A DNA stretch of 64,000 bases from Caprimulgus europaeus (taxonomy: Eukaryota; Chordata; Aves; Caprimulgiformes; Caprimulgidae), in the NCBI GenBank assembly GCA_907165065.1, contig OU015534.1, positions 8,439,686 through 8,503,685 of the forward strand. The letters are read 5' to 3'. Shown piece after piece: positions 26,471 to 37,690 of this stretch (the stretch's first letter is position 1; each line of letters opens with the position of its first letter). The notes under the pieces were generated by a model, which made no database searches, was not told where the DNA came from, and saw only the letters and a list, made by a program, of their open reading frames with translations. The position numbers and the translations under genes are program-made.

Positions 26471-26599
26471 TCATTTTCTGTATCAGAATTTACTTCTTAC
26501 TGTGGTGATATTTCTCCCCCCACCCTCACCCCTCCACATACCCCTCTCTTCCCAACCTCAGACCTTAAAAGTACTTTATACACGTTTAGCCTGTCAACA

Positions 26600-26775
26600 A
26601 GCCTTTGCTGAAGGGTTTTGTAGCCTTTGGTAATGACTTCTAATTTACGTGACTAATTATCCTGGGATAAATAGAGATGAGGTGCTTTAGGATAAGGCTA
26701 ATCTGCATGTCTGCTGGAAGCTTGAATAGTGCATTTTATAAAGATATAAAACTCAGCAATTCAGTGAAATTAAGG
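26600..26775. promoter_or_regulatory. Candidate conserved non-coding element
   Basis: Dense candidate transcription-factor words in a short span: acgtgactaattatcc (TAATTA homeodomain core), gggataaatag, gctaatctgcatg (TAATC-type with an ATGC-type neighbour) and ttttataaagatataaa. This is inference from motif density only. Confidence 0.22.
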
Positions 26776-27350
26776 TTGTGACAAAAGGCAGGCAAATTCA
26801 AAATGAAGGCAAATACTTCTCTTCCTAAGCTGCTGCAGTTGGATGTGAGAAAGACACTGATGGCATGGCATGAAAAGAAGCATCTGCCCTGGCTCTGGAG
26901 TTTATTTGGATCTATACTGAAGCTTGAACAGATTTTGCCTGTACTATTTACACCGATAAATGTTCATATAGGATAGCACCATGATTTGCCTGTCTTCACC
27001 ATCCATCTTGTCCCAGTTATGTTGCCTCATTCTTTAAAACAGGTTATCTATGGTTATCTATGACCACCTCATCCCTGATTTATGCCACAGTATAAACAAG
27101 CAGTGATGTACATAGTTATGTATCTACATACAGTAAAGAACAATCTGAGCACAAAAAACTTAGTCTAACCTCTCAACACTACAAGATGTTATCCCAGATA
27201 GAACAAACTTATGCTGGTAACAGAGGAGGGGAAGAAAGGAAGTATAACACCCTTTCTGCTGAGCTGAATGGTTCGGTTTTCAGAAGAGCTCTTGAATTTA
27301 GAACTTGCACTATGCAGAGCAATGCATAAGTACTTCAGGAAGTTTAGTCT

Positions 27351-27402
27351 CGTTTTCAAAAGTGATTTAAGGTTTCAGACTTCTTGGGATGCTTTTACAA
27401 AG
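27351..27402. repeat. Decayed palindromic repeat arm
   Basis: cgttttcaaaagtgatttaa, ggtttcagacttcttgggat and gcttttacaaag match one arm and the centre of the class whose left arm reads 'gttttcaaaagtgacttag'. A partially similar word (gttcggttttcagaagagc) lies about 75 bp upstream. Boundaries are uncertain. Confidence 0.4.
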
Positions 27403-28064
27403 TCAGTTGCAGATAGGTCTAGCATTGTTCTAAGCTAGGGGGACTCAGCTCAGCACCGTTCTGCACATTTTACAGATCTGTTAGCAGCTACTAAAATTAT
27501 TTTACAACCACAGTTGGTTCTCACCTGCAAGCTTAGAGGTGGGCAACACTAGACTGTATCTGATCATGTGGAAATGCCTTTAATTCTTACTGTACATGCT
27601 GTTAAGGTCAGCTGTTTTAACCATCTCATTTCTCTGTCTGAGATGTTAAAAAAGGCCAGAGTTCCACGATGTGCAAAACTGAAAAATCAGACTTGTGCTT
27701 AGGTATGTACCCAAAATGTTGTCTTACTTGCTGGAATAGTTTTTGAAGACATGATGTCTAACTCTTTTAGGAGCCTACAATGCAATGCTTAAGACATCCA
27801 GAGCTGACTTGCCCAGAGCAGGGAGAATGACAGATTACTCAATTCCCTTTTCAATTACTTAACCACAGGATCATCATTCTACTTCACTCAAATTGCGGTA
27901 TATTGATTTCTGTTGTGACTCAAAAGATTTTAATTTTTAATAAAAATTTAGCATTATATTCTCTTTATATATATAAATCCAGAATAATCTGCCTTTTGCA
28001 GACAGGGTATTTAAATTGAAAGACTCCATAATACCTATAATGTTTATAAGGAGCTCTCCTTGTG
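27403..28064. other. Non-coding DNA, nothing recognised
   Basis: No gene or repeat is recognised. A 10-bp direct duplication (ggttatctat twice) lies slightly upstream at 27,042-27,061. Confidence 0.55.
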
Positions 28065-28165
28065 TTCACTTAACCAGTACCCTCTTGCTTAGTTTCCCCA
28101 CAGGACAGCAATAATGCAAAAGCCTTTGAGGCCTAGATGAGAGAATTGCAACATAATGAACTTTT
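28065..28165 (+). repeat. MIR/CORE-SINE-like fragment with 3' region
   Basis: gtgttcacttaaccagtac, tcttgcttagtttcccca, acagcaataatgcaaaag and cctttgaggcctagatgaga are collinear with 'gtcacttaacctctctgtgc', 'ctcagtttccccatctg', 'gataatgatac' and 'gctttgagatctactgatga'. That is the forward order of MIR-type SINE copies in reptiles and birds. It includes the 3' region, which the other copies in this window lack. Confidence 0.6.
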
Positions 28166-30415
28166 AAATTTCAATAACCCTTAGCAAAAACTGCTAAAAA
28201 GCTCCCCTGGTATAAAATCAGAGTTTCAGAATATCAGCTGCTGTGAATTACAGGGAAGTAAAAGGAAAAAGTTAACCAAAGCCTTTTACTCTTTCCTATC
28301 CAAAGCCAAATTAATATTAATAGATCTAGGTCTTTGGTACAGGTAAATACTAAAGAAAGTGCCTTAAATTGCTTGTAGGCTCAGCATATTGACCCCAAAC
28401 TCCTTTGTACTGAGAAATGTAATAACAACTCAGGTGAACAGATTTCCCTTGGAAATCCCAGCCCCCAGTTAACTGAGAAGTCAGGTGTAGTGAGTTTGCT
28501 AATGCAACCCACATTCAGAGCAGTGCTCCTTCCCAAGCAATCAGCATCTCTCACAAACCCTGTGTCCAGGTAAAAGCTTTTATATCAGCAATCCCAATTG
28601 TGATAAAAAAATTTCCATTTGACAGCTTAACTCTAACCCTGAGCTTCCATGGAAAAGCTACACAGTAAAACTTGGTCTAAGTATTAAAAGGAAATTTCTT
28701 GGGGACCTTCTGTACTTCCTGGCATGCTTCCCAGGAAGGGACTAATCAGTAAAAAGCCATTCCTCACACTTGTTTTTTGGCCTCTCTTCTGTGACCTATT
28801 TTCTTGACTAATCCTGTGATTTTTATCCTAGCCATTGCCCAATTGCCTCTGTTTCTGGATGCTCCTGGCCAGCCCTCTAACTCTTAGCTCCCAGCAAGAT
28901 CTAGGGGGGAAATGTGGAATTTTGAGTAGTTTCTCTTGCCCCAAGGTCTTTGCAGAATCAAAGGACAGCATAAGTAACTCCAAAATTCAAGAGCAGCAGC
29001 ATCATCCTCTCTATTGGAAAATGAAGACTTTTGTGCAGATGAGGTCTTCCCTAAAAGATAAAAACCATTAAGGTCAGTCTGTGTTATTGATGTGAGGTTT
29101 GCAGTCCTGACAGGAGAGGACTTCTTGTGAAAAGCTTTACAGTGATGATCTGTGAAGCTTTTTTTTTGTTGTTGTTGTTGCCAAAAGAGGGAGCCCTCAC
29201 AAAATTATGTATACTCTTAGCGATGTCTTTGCTTTTGTGATTTGCTCTTTAAAAAGAATTTCTTTTTTTCTTACAAAACTTGGGGCCTTTTGGTTTAGTA
29301 AAAATTAAGTTGATGGCACAGATAACCTGAGCTGTGAGTTTGCCCTTTTTGGGTTCACAATGGCCTCCGGTCACAAAGAAAGAAAACAAGCTTTTTGTTT
29401 TCACAGTCATACAGCTGGCTATTATTAAGTACATTATGTGGTTCATTAAATACCATATTTTAGCATTCCACTGTTAGAAATAATGGACAGTTGCTAAACT
29501 GGACAATACTGGTTGGCCATAGAACTTATTTTAAATGATACATGATTTTGTGTGTTGTAATTGGGTTCCATTCTGCCTTCTGTTTGTGTGTGCTGGATTT
29601 ACCAAAACTGGTACTGATTCACCTCTTAGCCATCCCAGAATGACTTTTTTCTTCTGAAATACAGTATTTGAGAAGGATGAGTAGGATCTTTCCAGTTTGT
29701 CTGATGATATAAGGGATAAATTAGTGCTGGGTTTATTTGTAATCACTTGTAGGGAGTAATTCAATAAATTTTGGAGGGACTTTGAGAATTATGTAACTTG
29801 TTACTGATTTTTAACAGTGGATTAGAATCAAAGCAGTGAGAAAGTACAAGCACTTCTAGTAGTGTTTAGCTTTAGAGGGGAAGCCTTTGTCTTGGATTCT
29901 GTAATAGACACTGCAACAAATAATAAGCTTACCAGAATGACTCTGTAATTGTTGATTCATGGTTCACCCTTACTGCTTTCTCATCTTGAACTGGTTAAAA
30001 AAAAATCTGTGGCCAAGAGAAATGACAAGTATTTTAGCTGATCTCTGCTGTCTTTTCTAAACCTGTACTGTTCCCTAGACTACTTCCCTCTAGAATAATT
30101 TCTTTTTAACCTAATGGCTTTAATGACTCTGTCACTCCAATACCCCATCTGGAATTTTCTTTGTCTTGCACGGTAGTTCTCTTTTCCATTGGGATGTAGT
30201 CTTAGTGGATGTGATAGTCCAGCATTTCTTTCTCCCCCAAATCAAAGCAAAACTTTCAAAATAGCTTAACTTCATGTGAGTTCAAAGCCAGTAGTTTGGA
30301 AGTAGTATTTTAAAAAATACTTTTATTGTATCATTTGAGATATTTTGCCTTACTATTTTCAAAAGCAAATTCAGTGATTCCAGCATGACCTGTTTTAGTG
30401 AGACTTTGATGCTTA
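28166..30415. repeat. Non-coding DNA with a small (GTT)n tract
   Basis: Contains (GTT)4 at about 29,168-29,180 preceded by a T-run. Otherwise nothing is recognised. Confidence 0.55.
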
Positions 30416-30515
30416 GGACCAGATTCTCAAAAATATATTCACACTTAAAAGGCATTTGGGTGCCTCATTCACTCCTAGGTCAGCTGTTCCTGAAAATGTC
30501 ATGTCCTAGCTCTTG
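30416..30515. repeat. Palindromic fossil repeat (MITE-like)
   Basis: ggaccagattctcaaaaata, cacacttaaaaggcatttgg and gtgcctcattcactcctagg correspond to 'ggccagattttcaaaggtat', 'ttaggcacctaaa', 'aggtgcctaa', then 'ctcccattg'. The right part (ctgttcctgaaaatgtcat) is more eroded. Confidence 0.55.
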
Positions 30516-33500
30516 GCAAGACTGGAGCTTTATACAGCAGATTTGTTGCATCAGAGTAAAATCCCATTTAGAAATGCATATTGATGATTCGTTGTTAATA
30601 TTGTGTGAAGATTGCTGTGTGATTATTGTACCATAATAGCTGTGAGATTCAGAATAAGTGCAAGGAGTAGATTGGCTGAGATAGGAAGGATCACATTTAG
30701 ATGATAACTTTTCTTTCTCTTTTCCATTATGTTCTTGTTGTGTTTTTGAACACTATTAGTATTCTCAGTGCTGTACAGAAACATACGGGAGACTTGGGGC
30801 AGGAGCTAAGTCGACTGCAGTCAAACTATGTGATAAAACAGAAAAATCAACCCCAAAATAATTTTATGCATTTTATTTTAAAAGAAGAATATTCAGAGTT
30901 AAGACTGAAATGGCCAAAATGGGTGTTTCTGACATTTTATGGATGTTCTGCATAGGTAGTATGCCTCCAAATATTGGATGCTCCAAGATACCATATGTGC
31001 TGCAATTCCTAAGCAATACAGCAGATGTTTTAGGTGATCAATTCAGAATTCACTGGCTTTGTTTAGTTCTCCCCACTCCCAATTTCATGTGATGTGAATG
31101 TGCCTGTCATCATAAGTAGAGGAACAGTTTCATACTTAAGAATCTGTGCATAATTCAAAGTTGACACAGTAGCAATACTAAAACACTCTCCAACCCAGAA
31201 AGCCTCATGCTCCTCAGAGTCCAAAACACCTACTTAGAAAAAGCAGTGGCCAGTAAAAATTAGCTCTGTGTGGCTTGAATCACAACGTAACTATTTTTTT
31301 GAGTTTAGCTTTATTGTCCATGGCAGATGAAAGCTGACAGTTCTGATTTCTTTGCTGATCAGAGAGTCAGGTGAGCTGGTTTGTTTGCTTATTTGTTTTT
31401 AAGAAAAGTTTTGTCTTATTTCTGTGTAATCTCCTCCAAAGCCAGCTTCTTAATGGCACCTTTTTCTCTTCAGTTCCCTTAACACTTTCTTAGCTGCTGC
31501 CCCTTGCTTTGCCACCTCCTAGCATACAAAGTGCCTTTTCTGCCCTAAGATCAACTTCCCCCCCCTCCCTTCTCTTTTCAAAGAGTTTTTTAACAGTAAT
31601 TCCCAATGATTTTACTTAGTTTTCTGATCATGTGCACTGGAAATCTATTCAGACTTCATTAAAAAGCTCATTTGAAAATACTGATTCTATTGTATTGTCT
31701 AAACTGTTTTGTTTATTTATTTGGGAATATAAAAAGACTTGAACTCTCGTATTTTTTACAGTTGTAAATGAGCAGAGATATGGATCTGATGACTAACACA
31801 GTAGGGAGAGTCTCTTCTGAAGTGGACTGTGGGGAATAAACTAGCTGTCTGCTAACACTTGTGCTCCTGTGCTGGCCCCGTGGCTCCTCCGCAACCTGAA
31901 CTCACAGCTACATTTCAAAAGAAAAAAATGTTCTCTGTCTTCAGTGCCCAAAAGAAAAATTCAAGCTCACTGGGAACAGGAATGAATCTGACACCTAATT
32001 TTGCCACTATAAATTGAAACATTTACATTTGTGTTGGTCTTTTTTAAAAAAAAAGGTTAAAAAAAAAAATCCTGAAATATAGCTGTCTGGCACAATAGAG
32101 TTCAGGGTAAGAACAAGGATAAATTTTTCTCATGTGTTCACCTATGGAAACTTTGTTCACCTTTCCTGCAACTGTGAAATTGGTTTGAAATGATGGACTG
32201 ATACTTCCTCATGAGTTACTCTTGACACACCACATCACTTTTGCTAACTAAAAAATATGTGCTCTTTGAGGTAGCAAAATGCAGTTCCAAACACAGAGTG
32301 TAAATGTTGTTGTTAAAACATAGATAATTATTTTTTAAGGATAATTAATTTTCAGTGGATGCTTGGAAACCTCTTTGATTTCTTCTACTAAATGAAGAAC
32401 ATAAATAAGGGCAATGGAAGCAGTTTAAATATAGAACTGTATTTTTCTGAAAACGTGAAGTTTCAGGGTGACTTACAAATCATAGGTAAACATCCACATT
32501 CCAAATTTTCCAGATAAACATTTTTTATTTTTGCAACCCAAGGAACAACTGCTTTGCAGTAGCTTCTTGACATAGTTACTACATTGTTAGTTAAATGTTT
32601 GTTACGTGTACATGAATAAATCTCAGCTTTTGTCTTCTGGAGATCTGATTCTGAGAGATGTGATTTGCCTTCAATGTCCATCTCAGCAAAGGGAACTGAG
32701 GAAATGCAGCCTTTGGTTGGACTGAACCCTGAAGCAACTGCATATTTGTGATGCAAAATTAGCTGTTTCATATAAAAATCCATTAATAGAGCATTTGGTT
32801 CCCTTCTCTCTTTCACTAAAATCTCTGTGCTTTGAGTGCTTCTCAAAACAGTCTTTGTCAGACACTACACAGATTTTTCACAAGTGTTTGTTTTGTGGTT
32901 TTTAACCACTATTAGATATATATCAGATAGCAGGTCCCCAAGGAATTGCTTATACAACAACTGCAAAAGAGTGATAATTTGAAACAGTTAGAAACAAAGC
33001 TAATGAAAAGAGGATTTCAGACCTCTTATCTCTGTTCAGTGTACAGGACAAATGTTATTCCCTATTTTATTAGTCAGAATAACCTAACATGGACTGAAGA
33101 GAGGAACAAAATAGTAATATCTGGGTGGCCTCATTTTCTTACACAGATCTCCATTCTGGGCTGCTCTCAGGCAAGCCAACTCAGCTCAGTGGTTTTGATG
33201 GACTGAACTTTTATTTTCTCCTTTAATATAACATGACACATTATATACGACACATATAACTCTCTTCAGCTGTTGTGAATAAAAATGCCTCTGGAATGGT
33301 TTCCGCAGTTTCAAGCACCTGGGTGAAGGGTTTGGGCTAAAATGCAAATTTTAAAAGTGATATTAAAAATCTCCAAATTTGGATGTATAAAGCTAAATGT
33401 CACCTTTAGTCTAGTAGACTTCATTTTCTTGTTTTTATTAACAATGTGAGAGACAACACCCCTAGCTTAAATATTAATTACTCTAGATAGTGTACAAAGG

Positions 33501-34509
33501 CAGAGTGATGCTTGAAGTGGCTGTAAGTAGTCTCAGTGCTGTCCTCTTAGTTTTGGGGAGTTTTGATATGGGTTGCAGCCTGAGTGGACCTCGTTCCAAG
33601 TTCTCTGGCTCAAGATGGATAGGGATTTAGTAATGATTTTAGCATGTGCCACAGAAAACTGCAAAGAATTATTGTGTGTGTTTGGGAAGTAAGGTCGTTC
33701 TTACCTTCTGGATAGCCCACACTCATTGCTGCTATTTGACTTCTCCAAACAGTGCTTTCACTGACTATAACTAAATACACAGTTTTTAGAAGAATGACGA
33801 TTGGAGTGCTCAGAATCATTTGTTAAGTGAATATGAAAAGCTGTGGTCTGGTTTGGAAAAAAAATGGGGTTTTGAGCAATACAAAAACTAACTCACTGCC
33901 ATGGATTGTGAAAAGAAACAGACAAACAAATTAGATGAAAAGCTTGAAATTAGATGAGAACACAACAGTTGGACATATAAATTTATATATTTGTCCATAC
34001 ATACTAGATTCTAATTTAACTTTTCACTGTTATTTTGATCACATTGTCTTGACAGATACAGTCAACAAGGAACTTTGTACAGTATGGGTTGCGGGGGGGA
34101 GGAAGATTTCCAGATAAAGTAATCCTCCTAAATTAAATGTGAAATCACACAGTTGTATTTCCCCTGCCTGTTGCTATTGCAGAAGAGTTTTTGGCTGTAA
34201 CGGTGCCTCGACAGACAGAGCAGAACTTGGAGGGATGGATTTAGTTGCCCCCCTTGCTGCAAAAGAAAAACTGGTTTTGTCCAGCTGTTGTGCAAGTCTT
34301 TGGAGTCAGATGTTTCCTATCTTACTGTTTTACATTCCCATAATATTAGCAGTTTGAAAATGCAGATTAAACTGGTCTATAGCACTTCTGCTGGATGAAG
34401 GAAATGAGGAAACAGGGAAAGAGAGAGGAAAAGTGAATGTGACAGGGGTGGAGGGCCAGTGAACTTAGAGCTGAAGAGTAAAAAATGAAATCACCCAATC
34501 TTGTGCATT
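30516..34509. other. Non-coding DNA, nothing recognised
   Basis: Includes A-rich tracts at about 32,045-32,070 and a C-run at about 31,558-31,566. A 127-codon minus-strand frame (32,463-32,846) has mixed charged composition but no family motif, and its length is within chance expectation. Confidence 0.5.
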
Positions 34510-34547
34510 GGAAATCAGTTCTATTGACTCCCTTCACACTGATTTCC
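34510..34547. repeat. Perfect 10-bp inverted repeat
   Basis: GGAAATCAGT (34,510-34,519) and ACTGATTTCC (34,538-34,547) are exact reverse complements around an 18-nt spacer that contains attgactccctt. The spacer resembles the centre of the palindromic repeat class elsewhere in the window, so this may be another short member. Confidence 0.6.
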
Positions 34548-36984
34548 TTAAAGAGAGGCTGCTTTAACTAGGAAACATCTGTGCTGCTATGTTTCTACTA
34601 GTGAAAAGATGCTAGTTTGGTCTGGGATAGGTGTGCTAATTTTGAGTTTTTCCCAGGTTTTTTTTCTGTATCTACAATACATAGCCCATACCAATTCCTT
34701 ATCTGTAAGTGTGGTGCATGCATACAGTTTTATAGACATTTACTCCTCACTGTACATTGCAGAAGTTGAGACACACCTCGTTATATGCACATCTGCATGT
34801 ACATACATGACATATATACAATTAGAGTAATGATAAGTGCAAAACTTGCTTTCAAAACAGAGTAAGCTCTGTCTTTTCCTTTGGAATGCTGGATGCATGG
34901 AGCTGTAGACTGGTAGCTTTGAAACTGAATGGTGATGGCACACATGGAAATCACTGTAGAATAATTTTGGAGATGGTATAGCCTGTAGATCTCATGCACA
35001 CCCTTTTTATAGTCATAAAGTTCTTCCAGTGCTCGGTGTAATACAGAAAGCCCAGTTACTTGGGCTTACAGGCAAAATGTTTGGTTTGCTTGTAGAGCTG
35101 AAATATGCTCTGTTGAATGTTTAAGTTTCTGAAATGTTTAAATGTGAGATACCAGAAATACAGCCTATTATTGAGGCTTTCTTCTAAATAAAATAGCATG
35201 CATTATCATTGTATACAAGTTGTTTGGTTGCCTTTAAATATTGCCATCTGTGTGTAGAAAAGGAATATATTTTGAGTGTTTGAAGAATGCCTTCAACCAC
35301 TGAAATGATGATCTGGAAATAGCTGTGTTGTGCTCACACACAGCTCACCTGTGTCTCAGGCAAACTCCAACACCTTAAGAGAAAATGACACCCAAGATAA
35401 ACACAACCAGATAATTCCCACAAAATCAGAAGTAATAGCAGGGAGCTCTTGGAAAGGGAGGGATTTAGGCTCTAGGGAGTCAGAGAAAATGGAAACTAGA
35501 GAAGTTGTGTTCTCTCATGTTTATTTTCACTCTGTTGCTGAATCATAGGGACTTTTAAACATGTAATTCCTAAGTTTTATGTATGAAAATTTAATCATTT
35601 TAAGGAAATTTTATATTCAGAATGAATTTACTCATGTTGCATCTTTTATATGTCTTTTTCTTCCTTCCATTTGTAGTGCTATCCTTATGGTGTGAAACCA
35701 CAGGAGTCTTGTTTCTTAAAAGTTTGTCAAAGATGTGTTTCCTTTGACGGGGCCCAGGTGTATTAGCAAGTGGATGGTGTCAGTGCTGTAATTCAGAGCT
35801 TTGTTTTCCAGTTAAGAGCTGTCCTGAGCAGAATTCTAATAGAGAGCAGGAGCCAAACCGAGTAAAACACATGCTGCTCCCCAAACAAGAAGGTATTTAA
35901 CTTCTTACAAAGAAGGACTCTTCTAGTGAAAATTTCTCATGTTTCAGAAATCTTCCCAGTAACTCCCTCATAGTTCTAGATATTTGTTTGTTTTTTTTCT
36001 TTTTTCAAAGCAGTATTTTCTCTGAACCCAAGTCAGCCTTCTCACTACCAGTGTGCTGGATATTCTGGCATGTTGACAGTTTGTTAAATTAAGTATTAGT
36101 TGACATGGAGAGAGCAGGACAGCTGCTACTAGTTTAGCTAAACCACTCCGGTTGGATGTGGATGTTGGAACTTAAATCCCATTTTCAATAAATATTTATT
36201 TAGTTCTACACAGCAAAAGAAGGTTCAGGAGAAATGATCTGCTGGTCAGAGCACTTGTAGCTGGATGTGAGCAGCTGAAGTTAAGTCTCAAGGTCCAGAT
36301 GGGGCAGAGCAGGCATGTAAACCTCGGGATTTGTATCTACCTTAATCTGTGACCACAGGCTCCTATAACTGCATGTTTAGTTTTAAAATTGCATATGTTG
36401 GGGGTTAATCTGTCTTGTCTGTTATCTAAAACAGCCCATAAACAATGGCTAGTTAGTCAATATCCCATTACTGGTATAGGTAGATATGCTTTGTTTCTAA
36501 TTAAACATTCATTGAACACTGTTGCTTCCCCCCCCCCCCCAACAAATGACGGATTCTCAAAGTTCATAACTGCTTTTACTAATGCTGCTCCTTTTCTTCA
36601 TAAAACTTAATGAAAGGCAGGAATTCACAGCTCAAAATGGCTGTGCAATGCCTGAAGTGATCCAAGTCATGTATAGATTTTGGTTGTTAATGGTGCTGTG
36701 TGTGGTCTGTATAGTTTCTCCTGCCCTTGTTTACTCTTTCAAAATAAATAAAATTTAAAGAGTTCATTAGCTCCTGCTACTTACTCTGTGCTTTAAGACA
36801 TAATCTGGTGTTTATGGCATTACAGTAGTATCTATAGGCATTAAGTAATTGATGTCACAAGCACAGGATTATAACCACAGCTCTGTAATTTACATAATAA
36901 TACATCAAACTATGAAAAACCTGTGTGGTGGCTTGTTACCAAAACAAACCCTTTAAAATGCTGAGTTAAATTGTGGAATGAGTA
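34548..36984. repeat. Non-coding DNA with a C13 homopolymer
   Basis: A run of 13 C lies at 36,528-36,540. A weak exon-like segment at 35,677-35,757 is discussed under findings. Otherwise no repeat family or gene is seen. Confidence 0.55.
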
Positions 36985-37068
36985 GATCCTGAGCCCTTGC
37001 AGTATAAGTACATATGCTTCATTTAAAACATGCTTACAACCACAGCCACCTTTTTGTTAGTGGAACTA
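36985..37068. repeat. Decayed palindromic fossil repeat
   Basis: gatcctgagcccttgcagta, taagtacatatgcttcattt and aaaacatgcttacaac match in order 'ggccctgattcagcaaagc', 'acttaagcacatgcttaa' and 'ctttaagcatgtga' of the class. gtggaactac near 37,060 fits the 'gggactac' centre. The right half is not preserved. Confidence 0.45.
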
Positions 37069-37597
37069 CAAAGAGGTTTGATTCCAACCTGAATGTCGGG
37101 TCAGACCATGGAGAAATGGGCTTTAACCTCTTTCTTCATGTCTTACTGGCCCAAAGCTTCTGGGGAAGAGCATAACAAAGCACAGACAAGGTATTGGCTA
37201 TGTCATCCATTCCTTTTCCCCAGTCTTTACAGGGGCAGAAATACCAGTGTTTGTGTATGTTGTCCATATGCTCACATAGTCTACACAAGCTGCAGGGTGA
37301 CTAGAGCACTGGCTATCTGTGCATTTGTCTCAGTATTTCAGGCTTGAATTAACAAGAAGGATAGAAACCTATGAAATTGCGAGCTCTGAGTCAAGTTTGC
37401 CAGTTGGGTTCAATAAAGCGATTGGATTTGCTTGCCATACTTTGACTTGGGTTAATAAGATGCTGTTATTAAATAATCAAGAATGTCCTTTTACATGCAT
37501 ATCTGAGATGTGCTGTATACACATAGTATACATATCAAGCCATAAAGTTGCTACAAATCTACCTTTGTGCTGTTCCACTGAGGTGCATAAGGGTGCT

Positions 37598-37690
37598 TGT
37601 TATTTTACAGATGCAGAATGACAGAAAATTTAGGAGGCTTCCTGTCATATAACTCTCATTGGAAAAGTTAAGGATCAGTAAATTCCAAAG
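37598..37690 (-). repeat. MIR/CORE-SINE-like fragment, antisense
   Basis: tgttattttacagatgcaga, atgacagaaaatttagg, tcctgtcatataactctcat and tggaaaagttaaggatc follow 'cccattttacagatgagga', 'aactgaggcacagagag', 'ggtcacacagcaagt', then 'ggcagagctgggat'. The final part is weaker. Confidence 0.55.

Noticed and set aside
32463..32846. 127-codon minus-strand open frame with mixed composition
   Set aside because: Its length is within chance expectation and no recognisable motif, promoter or repeat-derived protein is seen.
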